Source: Halobaculum limi (lineage in GTDB: Archaea > Halobacteriota > Halobacteria > Halobacteriales > Haloferacaceae). Taken from it: 64,000 bases of DNA. Made by a program: the position numbers and the translations under genes. The DNA lies in NCBI RefSeq assembly GCF_029490015.1, contig NZ_CP120469.1, positions 365,106 through 429,105 of the forward strand. Reading direction: 5' to 3'. This document shows positions 34,695 to 43,177 of the stretch, in pieces (position 1 is the stretch's first letter; each line of letters begins with the position of its first letter). The notes beneath the pieces were generated by a model. That model was not told where the DNA came from, did not search any database, and worked only from the letters and a program-made list of their open reading frames with translations.

Positions 34695-35846
34695 TCAGCC
34701 CTCGTAGCCCGCGTACTCCATCAGCGACGAGAATATCTCGGTGTCCATCGCCTCCTCGTAGACGACGCCCGAGAGCATCCCGCCGGGGTAACTGCTCCCG
34801 TTCATCACGTGTTTCACCTTGTGGCAGTGCATCAGGTAGATACCGGGGTCGGCGTCGGCGGTGAACTCGATGGTGTGGCGCTCGGCCGGCGCGATGTCGG
34901 TAATGTCCATCTTGTGACGGGCGGCCTCAGGAATCGTGCCGCCGTCTTTCTCCACCAACTCGAAGCGGTGGTTGTGGATGTGCATCGGGTGGTTCATGTA
35001 CCCGCCGTTGAGGTAGTGGACGCGGACGGTGTCGCCCTGCGAGACGATCATTGGCGACCCCTCCTCGGGGTGGAGCGTCCGCGGGGCCGCCTTGCCGTTG
35101 ACCGTGAACACGTCGGGGTTGCGGTCACGCGGCGAGTAGGAGGCGTCCTGTCCCGCCATCATCTTGTGGAGGTCCGAGTCCCACTCCTTCACCGTCATGA
35201 AGTACTCCTTGTCGGCGGGTTCGTACCCTTCAGGGTCGACACGGAAGATGCCGTACATCCCCATGTCGATGTGGCGCTGGGTCTGATAGTGACAGTGGTA
35301 GACGTGGGTGCCCGGTTCGTTCGCGGGAATCTCGTACTCGTGTTTCTCGCCGGGGCCGACAGTGATGCCCGTCGTCGTCGGGACGCCGTCGTTCTCCCAC
35401 GTCTTCCGTACGCCGTGGAAGTGGAGCGTGTGTGGGCGCTTGCCCTGCGTGTTGTCGAGGACGACCGTCATATCGTTCCCCTCGGTCGTCCGGAGGATGG
35501 GCCCCGGCACGGACGGGTCGCGGTCGTCGGCCTGGAACGCCCACACGCGCGGGAGTTCGATCGGACCGCCCATCGACTCGCCGGGGTGGACGTCGTGACG
35601 GGCCGGTTGGGTCTTCATCACGACCTCGCCGCCCTGTTCGTCGACGTTGACGACCTCCGGCGGCGACGTGGTCGGCAGCGACTGACTCGCGGCCGCCGTC
35701 CCCGCAGACGTGGCGGCCGCTCCCGGTTCCTCCCCGGTGTCTGTCGGGGCTTGACACCCCGCGAGTGCCGCCGCACCAGTCGTCCCCGTTGCAGCCAAGA
35801 ACTCACGCCGACTCATCCCGGAGCCGGGTGCACCCATCTGAGGCAT
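34695..35846 (-). CDS. Multicopper oxidase, Tat lipoprotein
   Basis: 383 residues from MPQMGAPGSGMSRREF (35846). The Tat motif SRREFLAAT and lipobox AALAGC predict surface anchoring. The four copper-binding segments are present in order: HTLHFHG, VYHCHYQTQRHIDMGMYG, NHPMHIHNHRF and LMHCHKVKHVMNG. The length and paired HCH motifs suit a two-domain or compact laccase-like enzyme. The substrate is unknown. Roles in copper detoxification or electron transfer are both possible. It is leaderless from the site C promoter, the same element that precedes both halocyanins, and divergent from an HTH regulator. Confidence 0.85.
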   Translation of the reverse strand: MPQMGAPGSGMSRREFLAATGTTGAAALAGCQAPTDTGEEPGAAATSAGTAAASQSLPTTSPPEVVNVDEQGGEVVMKTQPARHDVHPGESMGGPIELPRVWAFQADDRDPSVPGPILRTTEGNDMTVVLDNTQGKRPHTLHFHGVRKTWENDGVPTTTGITVGPGEKHEYEIPANEPGTHVYHCHYQTQRHIDMGMYGIFRVDPEGYEPADKEYFMTVKEWDSDLHKMMAGQDASYSPRDRNPDVFTVNGKAAPRTLHPEEGSPMIVSQGDTVRVHYLNGGYMNHPMHIHNHRFELVEKDGGTIPEAARHKMDITDIAPAERHTIEFTADADPGIYLMHCHKVKHVMNGSSYPGGMLSGVVYEEAMDTEIFSSLMEYAGYEG

Positions 35847-35870
35847 ACACGACACCGTTAGGCTTCGGGT

Positions 35871-35905
35871 GATAAGGGGTGAAAGCCGGTTCCCAGTTGT
35901 TGGGA
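35871..35905 (-). promoter_or_regulatory. Copper-protein element (site C) plus TATA-like box of multicopper oxidase gene
   Basis: Read toward the gene: TCCCAACAACTGGGAAC (minus strand, 35889-35905), 13 nt, then TTATC (35871-35875), then 24 nt to the ATG at 35846. Third copy of the element seen at 14045 and 31735, with the same spacing and orientation. Confidence 0.65.
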
Positions 35906-35957
35906 TCGGGTGGATGAAACCAGCGAGCATATTAACCAGACCCATCTACCGGCCCGT

Positions 35958-36344
35958 ATGGTGCGCGACACCCGGCCGGGGGCGGATCCGGGACCGAGCC
36001 TACAGCCGGTGCTCGACGCGCTCGACGACTCGGACTGTCGAACGATCATCGAGCGGCTCGACGAACCCCTGACTGCCGGGGAAGTCTCCGAGGAGTGTGA
36101 TATTCCGATGTCAACCACGTACAGAAAACTGGACCTCCTGTCCGACGCGCAGTTGCTCGCCGAGGGCGTCGAAGTCAGGCAGGACGGTCACCACGCGACC
36201 CGCTATCGGACCGACTTCGAGGACGTCATCGTCACGCTGACCGAGCAACGGGAGTTCGACGTCAGCATCAACCGACCCGCAGAGGACGCCGCCGACCGAC
36301 TCGCGAGTATGTGGAGCGAAGTTCGCACGGAGGCGGACCGATGA
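35958..36344 (+). CDS. Winged-helix transcriptional regulator (ArsR/IclR-like)
   Basis: 128 residues from MVRDTRPGADPG (35958), supported by TATA-like ATATTAACC at 35929-35937, about 21 nt before the ATG. The DNA-binding domain is PVLDALDDSDCRTIIERLDEPLTAGEVSEECDIPMSTTYRKL-like (residues 16-58), a helix-turn-helix with wing to residue 90. The tail (NRPAEDAADRLASMWSEV) may dimerise. Divergent from the multicopper oxidase, it could regulate that gene and itself. It overlaps the next gene by 4 nt. Confidence 0.8.
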   Translation: MVRDTRPGADPGPSLQPVLDALDDSDCRTIIERLDEPLTAGEVSEECDIPMSTTYRKLDLLSDAQLLAEGVEVRQDGHHATRYRTDFEDVIVTLTEQREFDVSINRPAEDAADRLASMWSEVRTEADR

Positions 36345-36637
36345 GCCACCTGACGCTCGCCATCGCGGCGACGAAGACGCTGACGTTCGTGTTCGGCGCG
36401 CTGATCACCTACCTGTCGTACACGGCGTATCGTCGCACCGGGTCGGTCGCCTTGCGGGCGCTCGCTGTCGGATTCGCCGTCGTCACTCTCGGAAGCGTGC
36501 TCGGCGGCTTCGTCGACATCGCGGGCGACGTGATCAATCTCTCGGGGCCACAGGCCGTTTTGTACGGCGTCCTCGCACAGAGCATTCTGACGATGATCGG
36601 ATTCGGCGTCATCACCTACTCGCTGTACCGAGACTGA
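36341..36637 (+). CDS. Three-helix membrane protein (DUF7521-like)
   Basis: 98 residues. The ATG at 36341 overlaps the regulator stop (ATGA). Three helices: LAIAATKTLTFVFGALITYLSY, ALRALAVGFAVVTLGSVLGG and AVLYGVLAQSILTMIGFGVITYSLY. This small haloarchaeal family is typically encoded right after a winged-helix gene, as here, and I recall it as DUF7521. It may be a membrane sensor partner of the regulator. The function is unproven. Confidence 0.65.
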   Translation: MSHLTLAIAATKTLTFVFGALITYLSYTAYRRTGSVALRALAVGFAVVTLGSVLGGFVDIAGDVINLSGPQAVLYGVLAQSILTMIGFGVITYSLYRD

Positions 36638-36681
36638 GCCCCCCGCAGCCACCTGCTCTGCGACCGCTCCGCCACCGACAC

Positions 36682-37134
36682 TCACTCCGCGGTTCGTCGC
36701 CCCGTCAGCGACTCGATCTGTAACTCGTAGCCCACCAGTTCTGTCTCCTCGATAGCCTCGTCGAACACCCGCAACGGCGGGTACGCCTCGTCGATATCCG
36801 CAGGGTTGGCGGCTTCCCACTCCTCGGCAGAGAGACGGCGGAGCGGCCCGGTGGCGACGACGCTCCAAGAGTCGCGTTCGTCCTCGACACCGTGGACGAC
36901 GAAACACGCCTCCGCCGTCGTCTCCGCGAACGCGAGTTTCCTGCTGTCGCCGTCGTCGCCGAGACGGAACCGAATCACCTCCCCGTCGTACGCGAACGAG
37001 ACGGGAATCGCGTACGCGTCGTCCGCACGCGAGAGGGCGAGTACGCCCGTCGCCGTCTCTCGGAGTCGGTCGTCGACCTCGTCGTCGGTCATCCCCGCCG
37101 TGTACACGCGGTCAGTTACGTCCATCTCTGTCAC
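36682..37134 (-). CDS. Pyridoxamine 5'-phosphate oxidase family (FMN-binding) protein
   Basis: 150 residues with the split-barrel pattern ATGVLALSRADDAYAIPVSFAYDGEVIRFRL, then CFVVHGVEDERDSWSVVATGPLRRL. Haloarchaeal relatives bind flavin and are often stress or redox proteins. The physiological substrate is unknown. Start 37134 is favoured over the second Met by TATA-like spacing. It is the last gene on the denitrification side and has a direct repeat in its promoter. Confidence 0.8.
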   Translation of the reverse strand: MTEMDVTDRVYTAGMTDDEVDDRLRETATGVLALSRADDAYAIPVSFAYDGEVIRFRLGDDGDSRKLAFAETTAEACFVVHGVEDERDSWSVVATGPLRRLSAEEWEAANPADIDEAYPPLRVFDEAIEETELVGYELQIESLTGRRTAE

Positions 37135-37157
37135 CGTTCGGACAGACGCACGCGCGA

Positions 37158-37196
37158 GTATTTAATCGCGCAGCCGGTTCCCGCACAGCCGGTTCC
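37158..37196 (-). promoter_or_regulatory. PPOX-protein promoter with direct repeat CAGCCGGTTCC
   Basis: CAGCCGGTTCC occurs at 37171-37181 and again at 37186-37196 (15-bp period), directly upstream of TATA-like GATTAAATA (37158-37166, minus strand), which lies 24 nt before the start. The CCGGTTCC half resembles the left part of site C (CCGGTTCCCAG). A regulator binding both is possible. Confidence 0.45.
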
Positions 37197-37227
37197 GGGG
37201 CGATGAGACGACGCCAGCGCCCGCAGC

Positions 37228-39297
37228 TCACTCTGTAGACGTGACGGTGACGCGGACGGCCGAGTGTTTGTACTCGGGTATCTTCGCGATTGGGTCGAGC
37301 GTGTCGCCGACGAGGGCGTTGATCGACGGCTCTGCACCGTGGAACGTCGCGAACACTGTCCCGTGCCGGACTGCGGGCGTCACCTCCGCAGTCAGCGACG
37401 CCTCGCCGCGGTCGTTGATGATGTGAACGGTGTCGCCGGAATCGATGTCGCGGGCGGCCGCGTCGTCGGGGTGAATCTGCAGGGTTCGCTCGCCACCGAT
37501 GCGGACGAGTCGGTCCGACCGGGTAGTGAGCGCTCCACTGTTGAAGTGCGCGAGCACCCGCCCGGTCGTCAACACGAGGTCGTCGTCTCCGACCGGGTCG
37601 ACGGGGTCGACGTGGTCGACGACGCGAAGCGACGCGCGGCGGTCGCCGGAGGCGAACGTCGACTCGTGGAGGACCGCCGTTTCCGTCTCTGCTCCCTCTG
37701 GGAAGGGCCACCGCTGGCTCCCGGTCCCGATTCCCTCGTACGTCATCCCGGCGTACGGGGGCGTCACCGTCGTCAGTTCCGTGAACACCGCCTCCGGACC
37801 GTCGTAGTCGAACTGGTCGGGTCGGCCGGTGAGACGCCGAGCGACGGCACAGAGGATGTCGAGGTCGGGACGGGCGTCACCCGGCGGTTCGGCGTTCGGG
37901 CGCATCCGGATCATCTGCCGGTCGGTGTTGGTGACGGTGCCGCCGCGTTCGGCCCACGCGCTTCCGGGGAGGACCACGTCGGCGTATTCGGCCGTTTCGG
38001 TGAGAAACAGATCCTGCACGACGAGGAATCCGAGTTCGTCGAATCGGTCGGCCACCCGGTTCGCGTTCGGTTCGGTGACGACGGGGTTCTCGCCGAGGAC
38101 GAACGCCGCGTGAATCTCGTCGCCGAAGGCGTGCGTCGCCTCGACTTCAGTCAGCCCCGGAACGGCCGGGAGGACGTCGCTATCGACGCCCCACGCCGCC
38201 GCGAGGTCCGCCCGCGCGTCGGCATCGGTGACGCGCCGCCCGCCCGGGAGGAGGTCGGGGAGTGCACCCACGTCGCCCGCGCCTTGGACGTTGTTCTGCC
38301 CGCGAAGCGGGTTCACGCCGGTCCCGCGGCGCCCGACGTTACCCGTCAGGAGCGCGAGGTTGAGAAGCGCGTGGACGTTCGCCGTCCCGCAGTGGTGTTG
38401 GCTCAGCCCCATCCCGGTGAAGATGGCCGCTCGCTCCGCTTCGCCGTACGCTCGGGCAACTTCGCGAAGCGTCTCGGCGTCGACGCCCGCCTGAGCAGCG
38501 TTCGCGTCGATGTCGACGCCGGCGGCGAACTCGCGGAACGCTTCGAGCCCCGAGACGCGGTCGGCACAGAACGCCTCGTCGACGAGGCCCTCCTTGACGA
38601 CGACCGCCGCAAGCGCGTTCAACAGTGGGATGTCGTACCCCGGACGCACCGCGAGGTGGTGGGTCGCTACCTGCGTCGTGTCGGTCCGGCGTGGGTCGAC
38701 GTGGATCAGCGTCGTGCCGGCTTTGATCGCTGGGAGGAGGTACGACCGGAAGATGATGGGGTGGTTCACCGCCGGGTTCGCGCCGACGACGAGGAACACG
38801 TCGGCCTCCGTTAGGTCCTCCAGTGAGTTCGTCATCGCCCCCGCGCCGAAGCGGTCGGCCATCGCCGCGACCGTCGAAGAGTGACACAGGCGGGCGCAGT
38901 TGTCGACGGTGTTGGTTCCGAGGAGTCGCGCGAGTTTCTGCAGGACGTAGTTCTCCTCGTTCGTGCAGTTCGAGGACGCGAAGAACGCCAGCGCTTCCGG
39001 GCCGTGTGCATCGACGACCTCGGCGAACTCGGCGTCGATGCGGTCGAGTGCGGCCTCCCACGACGCCTCGACGAGGCGACCGTCCTCGCGGACGAGTGGC
39101 GTCGTCACGCGGTCGGGGTGGTCGACCACGTCGAACGCGGCGACGCCTTTCGGACAGAGTTCACCGCGGGTGTTGACCGGACCGTTCCACCCGCGTGCGG
39201 CACCGCTCGCAGGGTCGTACTGGAGACCACAGCCGACCCCGCAGAACGGGCAGACGCTCTCTGCGGGAGAGAACGGTCGGTCGTCGTCGGATGCCAT
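37228..39297 (-). CDS. Formate-dehydrogenase-like molybdopterin oxidoreductase, alpha subunit
   Basis: 689 residues from [11 protein letters not shown] (39297). The N-terminal 4Fe-4S site is [10 protein letters not shown] ... GELCPKG. The Mo site region [15 protein letters not shown] has Cys where selenocysteine stands in E. coli FdhF, with the following His that marks formate dehydrogenases. The C-terminal MopB domain begins near [15 protein letters not shown]. It has no Tat signal, so it is cytoplasmic. No beta subunit, FdhD or membrane anchor is next to it. Formate is the most likely substrate, but assimilatory nitrate reductases share the fold. They lack the CARLCH-type segment. Confidence 0.82.
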   Translation of the reverse strand: MASDDDRPFSPAESVCPFCGVGCGLQYDPASGAARGWNGPVNTRGELCPKGVAAFDVVDHPDRVTTPLVREDGRLVEASWEAALDRIDAEFAEVVDAHGPEALAFFASSNCTNEENYVLQKLARLLGTNTVDNCARLCHSSTVAAMADRFGAGAMTNSLEDLTEADVFLVVGANPAVNHPIIFRSYLLPAIKAGTTLIHVDPRRTDTTQVATHHLAVRPGYDIPLLNALAAVVVKEGLVDEAFCADRVSGLEAFREFAAGVDIDANAAQAGVDAETLREVARAYGEAERAAIFTGMGLSQHHCGTANVHALLNLALLTGNVGRRGTGVNPLRGQNNVQGAGDVGALPDLLPGGRRVTDADARADLAAAWGVDSDVLPAVPGLTEVEATHAFGDEIHAAFVLGENPVVTEPNANRVADRFDELGFLVVQDLFLTETAEYADVVLPGSAWAERGGTVTNTDRQMIRMRPNAEPPGDARPDLDILCAVARRLTGRPDQFDYDGPEAVFTELTTVTPPYAGMTYEGIGTGSQRWPFPEGAETETAVLHESTFASGDRRASLRVVDHVDPVDPVGDDDLVLTTGRVLAHFNSGALTTRSDRLVRIGGERTLQIHPDDAAARDIDSGDTVHIINDRGEASLTAEVTPAVRHGTVFATFHGAEPSINALVGDTLDPIAKIPEYKHSAVRVTVTSTE

Positions 39298-39469
39298 ACC
39301 GACGAGACACGGGTCAAGCACCTATCTCTTGGCACGAACCCGGAGACGCTGGAAACTGTCTGCCGCGACACGCGAGTCAGCCGTCGACGACCGGCGTCGG
39401 CAACGACAGCGACGACAGGTGACACCGTCGACACACATATCACCCGAACGACTGAATCGGCTACCGTCG

Positions 39470-40006
39470 ATGATCGAACGACTCCTCGGTGACGAGCGAA
39501 CCGACGCGGGGGCGTACCTCGCCGAGTACATCTACGGCGCGAACGACGGCATTGTGACCACGTTCGCCGTCGTCGCGGGGGTCGCCGGGGCAGCGCTGGA
39601 GCCGTCTATCGTCTTGATCCTCGGTGTCGCGAACCTCCTCGCGGACGGCTTCTCGATGGGGATGAGCAACTTCCTGAGTCGGCGATCGGAACTGGACCGG
39701 ATGGAAGCGCAGGGCGAAGATGGCACGGACCCGGACGGCAAATCGCCCGCACGAACGGCGCTCGCGACGTTTCTCGCGTTCGTCATCGCGGGGTGGCTTC
39801 CGCTGATACCGTACGTCCTCGTCGTGGAACCGCTGTTCGAACTCGCCGTCGTCGTCACGGCCGCGGCCTTTTTCGTCGTCGGCGCGAGTCGGAGCCTCGT
39901 CACGAACCGGCCGTGGTACCTGGCCGGTGGAGAGATGTTCGCCGTCGGGATGGCCGCCGCCGGCGTCGCGTACACCGTCGGGCGACTGCTCGGTGGGGTC
40001 GCGTGA
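39470..40006 (+). CDS. VIT1/CCC1-family membrane transporter
   Basis: 178 residues, start 39470 ([14 protein letters not shown]). The family opening [24 protein letters not shown] is followed by [24 protein letters not shown], then three more helices. VIT/CCC1 proteins move Fe2+ or Mn2+ out of the cytoplasm. The protein is shorter than eukaryotic members but is five-helix complete, and the cytosolic metal-binding domain is reduced to about 25 residues ([16 protein letters not shown]). Divergent from the formate dehydrogenase-like gene. Confidence 0.82.
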   Translation: MIERLLGDERTDAGAYLAEYIYGANDGIVTTFAVVAGVAGAALEPSIVLILGVANLLADGFSMGMSNFLSRRSELDRMEAQGEDGTDPDGKSPARTALATFLAFVIAGWLPLIPYVLVVEPLFELAVVVTAAAFFVVGASRSLVTNRPWYLAGGEMFAVGMAAAGVAYTVGRLLGGVA

Positions 40007-40017
40007 CAGCGAGGACC

Positions 40018-40260
40018 TCAGGCCGCGTCGACGACCGCGACGGCCTCCTGATCGTCGGACGACCGCGCCCGCCGGAGGGCGTTGCCGAGGACCCACAACA
40101 CGATCACGACGCCCTCCAAGCGCGCGATGGAGTACACCCACTCGCGCAGTTCGACGGGGTCGTCACCGCGAACGGCCAGTCGCATCCAAAAATCTACGAG
40201 TTGGCGGGGTCGGAGGAACTCGACGACGCCCAGTACCAACAGGAGTGTTCGCAGTACCAT
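40018..40260 (-). CDS. Small membrane protein, unknown
   Basis: 80 residues from MVLRTLLLVLGVVEFLRP (40260). Two hydrophobic segments (residues 1-12 and VVIVLWVLGNALRRA near 50) flank VDFWMRLAVRGDDPVELREWVYSIARLEG. Similar short proteins are scattered in haloarchaea. I know no function. Convergent with the VIT-like gene, with an 11-nt gap. Confidence 0.55.
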   Translation of the reverse strand: MVLRTLLLVLGVVEFLRPRQLVDFWMRLAVRGDDPVELREWVYSIARLEGVVIVLWVLGNALRRARSSDDQEAVAVVDAA

Positions 40261-40394
40261 ACGGCTAGCAACGCCCGAACGACCCACAATGGTATCGTCA
40301 CGATGTCATCTCGTTTCGGTCCAGTCCGGCCGCAGCAGAGCTGTCGGAACACTGGCGTCGCTCGGTCGAACGAGTGTCGCCTCATTCCCCACGG

Positions 40395-41939
40395 ATGAAC
40401 GCCGACCCGAAGCGGGTCGCCGCGCTCACCGTCATGGTCGTGGGAACGGGGGTGATCGCGGTGGCGACGCCGTTCGAGACGCTGTCGGCGACGGGCAACT
40501 ACGCACTCGCGACGGCGTGGTTCGCCGCCTCGCTGTGGGTGACGGAGGCGCTGCCGCTGCCGGTGACGGCGCTGTGTGTGCCGGTCGTGTTGACGGTCCT
40601 CGGCGTGTATCCGTCGATGACTCCGGCGCTCGCGGCGTTCGCCGACCCCGTCGTGTTCCTGTTGTTGGCGGGGTTCGTCCTCGCGGCAGCGTTGGAGCGC
40701 CACGACGTCGACCGGCGCATCGCGTACCTGCTCTTGGCGCGGGTCGGCACCTCACCCTCGCGGGCCGTCCTCGCGTTGATGCTGGCGACCGCTGGCCTAT
40801 CGATGCTCATCTCGAACACGGCGACGACGGCGATGATGATACCCGTCGCACTCGGCGTCAGTCGGACCGTCCTCGCGGACAGCGGCCTCGAAACCCCCAA
40901 AGACAGTGAGACAGCCGCACCGCCAAATCTCGAGACGGCGGCGCTGTTGGGCACGGCGTACGCCGCCAGCATCGGCGGCGTCGGGACGCTCATCGGGTCG
41001 CCGCCAAACGCCATCGTCGTCTCGCAGTTGTCGGCGACGCTGGGGTACGACATCGGCTTCGCCGAATGGCTGGTGGTCGGCGTGCCGGTCGTCGTCGTCA
41101 GTCTCCCGATCGCGTGGTACGTGCTCACAGTTCGGCTGTACCCGCCCGAGGTGTCGGCCACAGCCCTGTCGAGCGCGTACGCCGACGACGCACTCGCGGA
41201 CCTCGGACCGATGACGACCGCCGGGAGGCGGACGGTCGCCATCGCGGCGACGACGGCGGCGCTGTGGCTGATTGGCGGACTCGATTTCCTGTTTAGACCG
41301 TGGATACCGTCGACGTGGGCGACGACGCTGTTCGGAGGGTCCGGTCAGAGCGTGTTCGGCGTGGGCCATCAAGGCGTGTTGTACTTCGTCATCGTCGGGA
41401 TGGCGGCGATTCCCGCGCTGATCCTCGCGGGCGGCGTCGACTGGGACGACGTCGAACGAATCGACTGGGGGACGCTCCTCTTGCTCGGCGGCGGCCTCTC
41501 GCTGGCGGCCGCACTCGGGGAGACTGGCGCGGTCACGTGGCTCGCCGACGTGATTCTCGGCCCCCTCGTCGGCGTCCCGATCGTCGTGGTCGTGTTCGTT
41601 ATCGTAGTCGGAACCATCTTCGCCGGGGAGTTGGCTTCGAACACCGCGATGGCGGCGGTGCTCGTACCGCTGCTCATCGGCATCGGGCCGGAGTTCGCTG
41701 GTGCACTCGGAACGGGTGGAGACACCGCCGTCCTCTTGGCGATTACCGGCGGCGTAGCCGCGAGTTTCGGCTTCGCGTTGCCCGTCGCGACGCCGCCGAA
41801 CGCCATCGCGTTCGGGACCGGGGAGGTACGGCGCGAGGAGATGCTCCGTGCCGGCGTCGTCCTCGACGTCGTCCTCGCCGTCGTCGTGAGCGGCCTCCTG
41901 TTGGGCCTGTTCGTCCTCGTGGGACCTGTCGGTGGGTAA
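40395..41939 (+). CDS. SLC13/DASS family anion permease
   Basis: 514 residues from MNADPKRVAALTV (40395), 11-12 helices. Both Ser-Asn-Thr substrate/sodium motifs are present: LISNTATTAMMIPVALG near residue 145 and ELASNTAMAAVLVPLL near residue 420. The second repeat also holds FALPVATPPNAIAFG. Family members import dicarboxylates, sulfate or phosphate with Na+. The exact anion cannot be read. Preceded by about 130 nt of non-coding sequence. Confidence 0.88.
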   Translation: MNADPKRVAALTVMVVGTGVIAVATPFETLSATGNYALATAWFAASLWVTEALPLPVTALCVPVVLTVLGVYPSMTPALAAFADPVVFLLLAGFVLAAALERHDVDRRIAYLLLARVGTSPSRAVLALMLATAGLSMLISNTATTAMMIPVALGVSRTVLADSGLETPKDSETAAPPNLETAALLGTAYAASIGGVGTLIGSPPNAIVVSQLSATLGYDIGFAEWLVVGVPVVVVSLPIAWYVLTVRLYPPEVSATALSSAYADDALADLGPMTTAGRRTVAIAATTAALWLIGGLDFLFRPWIPSTWATTLFGGSGQSVFGVGHQGVLYFVIVGMAAIPALILAGGVDWDDVERIDWGTLLLLGGGLSLAAALGETGAVTWLADVILGPLVGVPIVVVVFVIVVGTIFAGELASNTAMAAVLVPLLIGIGPEFAGALGTGGDTAVLLAITGGVAASFGFALPVATPPNAIAFGTGEVRREEMLRAGVVLDVVLAVVVSGLLLGLFVLVGPVGG

Positions 41940-41990
41940 CGGTGGGAGGCATCCAGAGGTCGACAGTCGAGAAGACGGTCGGCGCGTCGC

Positions 41991-43091
41991 TTACGATTCG
42001 AGCGGTCGGAGTTCGACACGCTCGGCTTCGACGTCCTCAACGAACGCGCCGAGGCCGCCGACGGTGACGTGGTCGCCGTCGACGTCAAGCGTGAGCGTGT
42101 GCTGGATGGGAAAGTCGTTGTTCGCCGGGGCGACGAGCCCCTGGTTGACGGCGACGACCTCTCCGGTCAGCGTCACCTCCTCGCCGGTCGCGGTGAGTCG
42201 GCCGGTGACGTGCGCGACGACGCCGTCGGCGGCGCGGCGGTGGAGTTCCGCCTGGAACACAGTGTGACGGAAGTCACCGTACGACGCCGGGAGCGGCGCG
42301 GGGTCGGCGACGACCACTTCGGCGGCGGCGGGCCAGTAGTTCCCGAGGAACGACCCGACGATGACGGGGCCGAGTTGCTGTTGGGAGAAGACGATGGCCT
42401 GTTTGCCGCTGTTAGAGCGAGCGACCATCTCCGCGGGCGCGACCACGCCGGTTCGGCCGTCGACGGTGAGCATCGACGGCATCGGCTGACTCCACGCGCG
42501 GGCGGCGCTGGCGACGCCGTCGAGGTCGAGCGTGCGGTCGTCGACCGACTCGTCGACGCCGGTGACGATGAGCAGGACCAACACGCCGCGGTCGACGGCC
42601 GCCCGGAGGTCGTCGGCCACCTCGTCGAGACGGTCGAGGGGGAACGACAGCGCCACCTCCATCGTGGCCTCCTCGATGGCGCGACGGATGCGCTTGACGA
42701 CGGTGACGCGGGATTTCACCACCTCGAACGGTTCCTGTGTCGTCTCCGCCCGAGAGAATCGGGCTTCGAGCGCTGGACGCATCGACTCCGCATCGGCGGC
42801 GAGTCTGTCGACGACTTCGGCGGGCGGATTCGCGCGAATTGTCGTCGGCGTCACGTGGTCGTTGACGGTGACGAAGCCCCGCGCCTCCAGTTCCTCGCTG
42901 GCGCTGTAGACGTAGCGCTTGGAGACGCCCGCGGCCTCCGCGACCGTGCTGGCTTTCGCCTCACCGTGTTCGAGGAGCGTCAGGTAGGTGTCCACCTCCT
43001 TGTCCGAGAGGCCGAACCGCTTCAGCAACGACTCCACGTCGACGTCGCGTCCGTCGACTGCGTCGGGGGCGTCTCCCCCGTCGGTATCCAT
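41991..43091 (-). CDS. TrmB-family sugar-responsive transcriptional regulator
   Basis: 366 residues from MDTDGGDAPDAV (43091). The winged helix is RFGLSDKEVDTYLTLLEHGEAKASTVAEAAGVSKRYVYSA (about 20-60). Then follow a coiled segment, a PLD-like sugar-binding region (VALSFPLDRLDEVADDLRAAVDRGVLVLLIV) and a C-terminal beta domain (GRLTATGEEVTLTGEVVAVNQG). TrmB proteins repress or activate maltose/glucose genes according to sugar. It lies downstream of the amylase on the same strand (86-nt gap), at the edge of the maltodextrin island, which it very likely controls. Confidence 0.88.
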   Translation of the reverse strand: MDTDGGDAPDAVDGRDVDVESLLKRFGLSDKEVDTYLTLLEHGEAKASTVAEAAGVSKRYVYSASEELEARGFVTVNDHVTPTTIRANPPAEVVDRLAADAESMRPALEARFSRAETTQEPFEVVKSRVTVVKRIRRAIEEATMEVALSFPLDRLDEVADDLRAAVDRGVLVLLIVTGVDESVDDRTLDLDGVASAARAWSQPMPSMLTVDGRTGVVAPAEMVARSNSGKQAIVFSQQQLGPVIVGSFLGNYWPAAAEVVVADPAPLPASYGDFRHTVFQAELHRRAADGVVAHVTGRLTATGEEVTLTGEVVAVNQGLVAPANNDFPIQHTLTLDVDGDHVTVGGLGAFVEDVEAERVELRPLES

Positions 43092-43177
43092 ACGTGTCAC
43101 CTCCTACCGGGATACCGTATAACTCCCGGTCCCAGGTCGGTTGGCGGTCGACGAGTCGTGCGTGACAGCACGGTCAC

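Noticed and set aside
37228..39297. Assimilatory nitrate reductase (NasA) as the identity of the molybdoenzyme
   Set aside because: The DNCARLCHS segment, with Cys at the selenocysteine position followed by His, is the formate dehydrogenase pattern, and no nitrite/nitrate assimilation genes are near.
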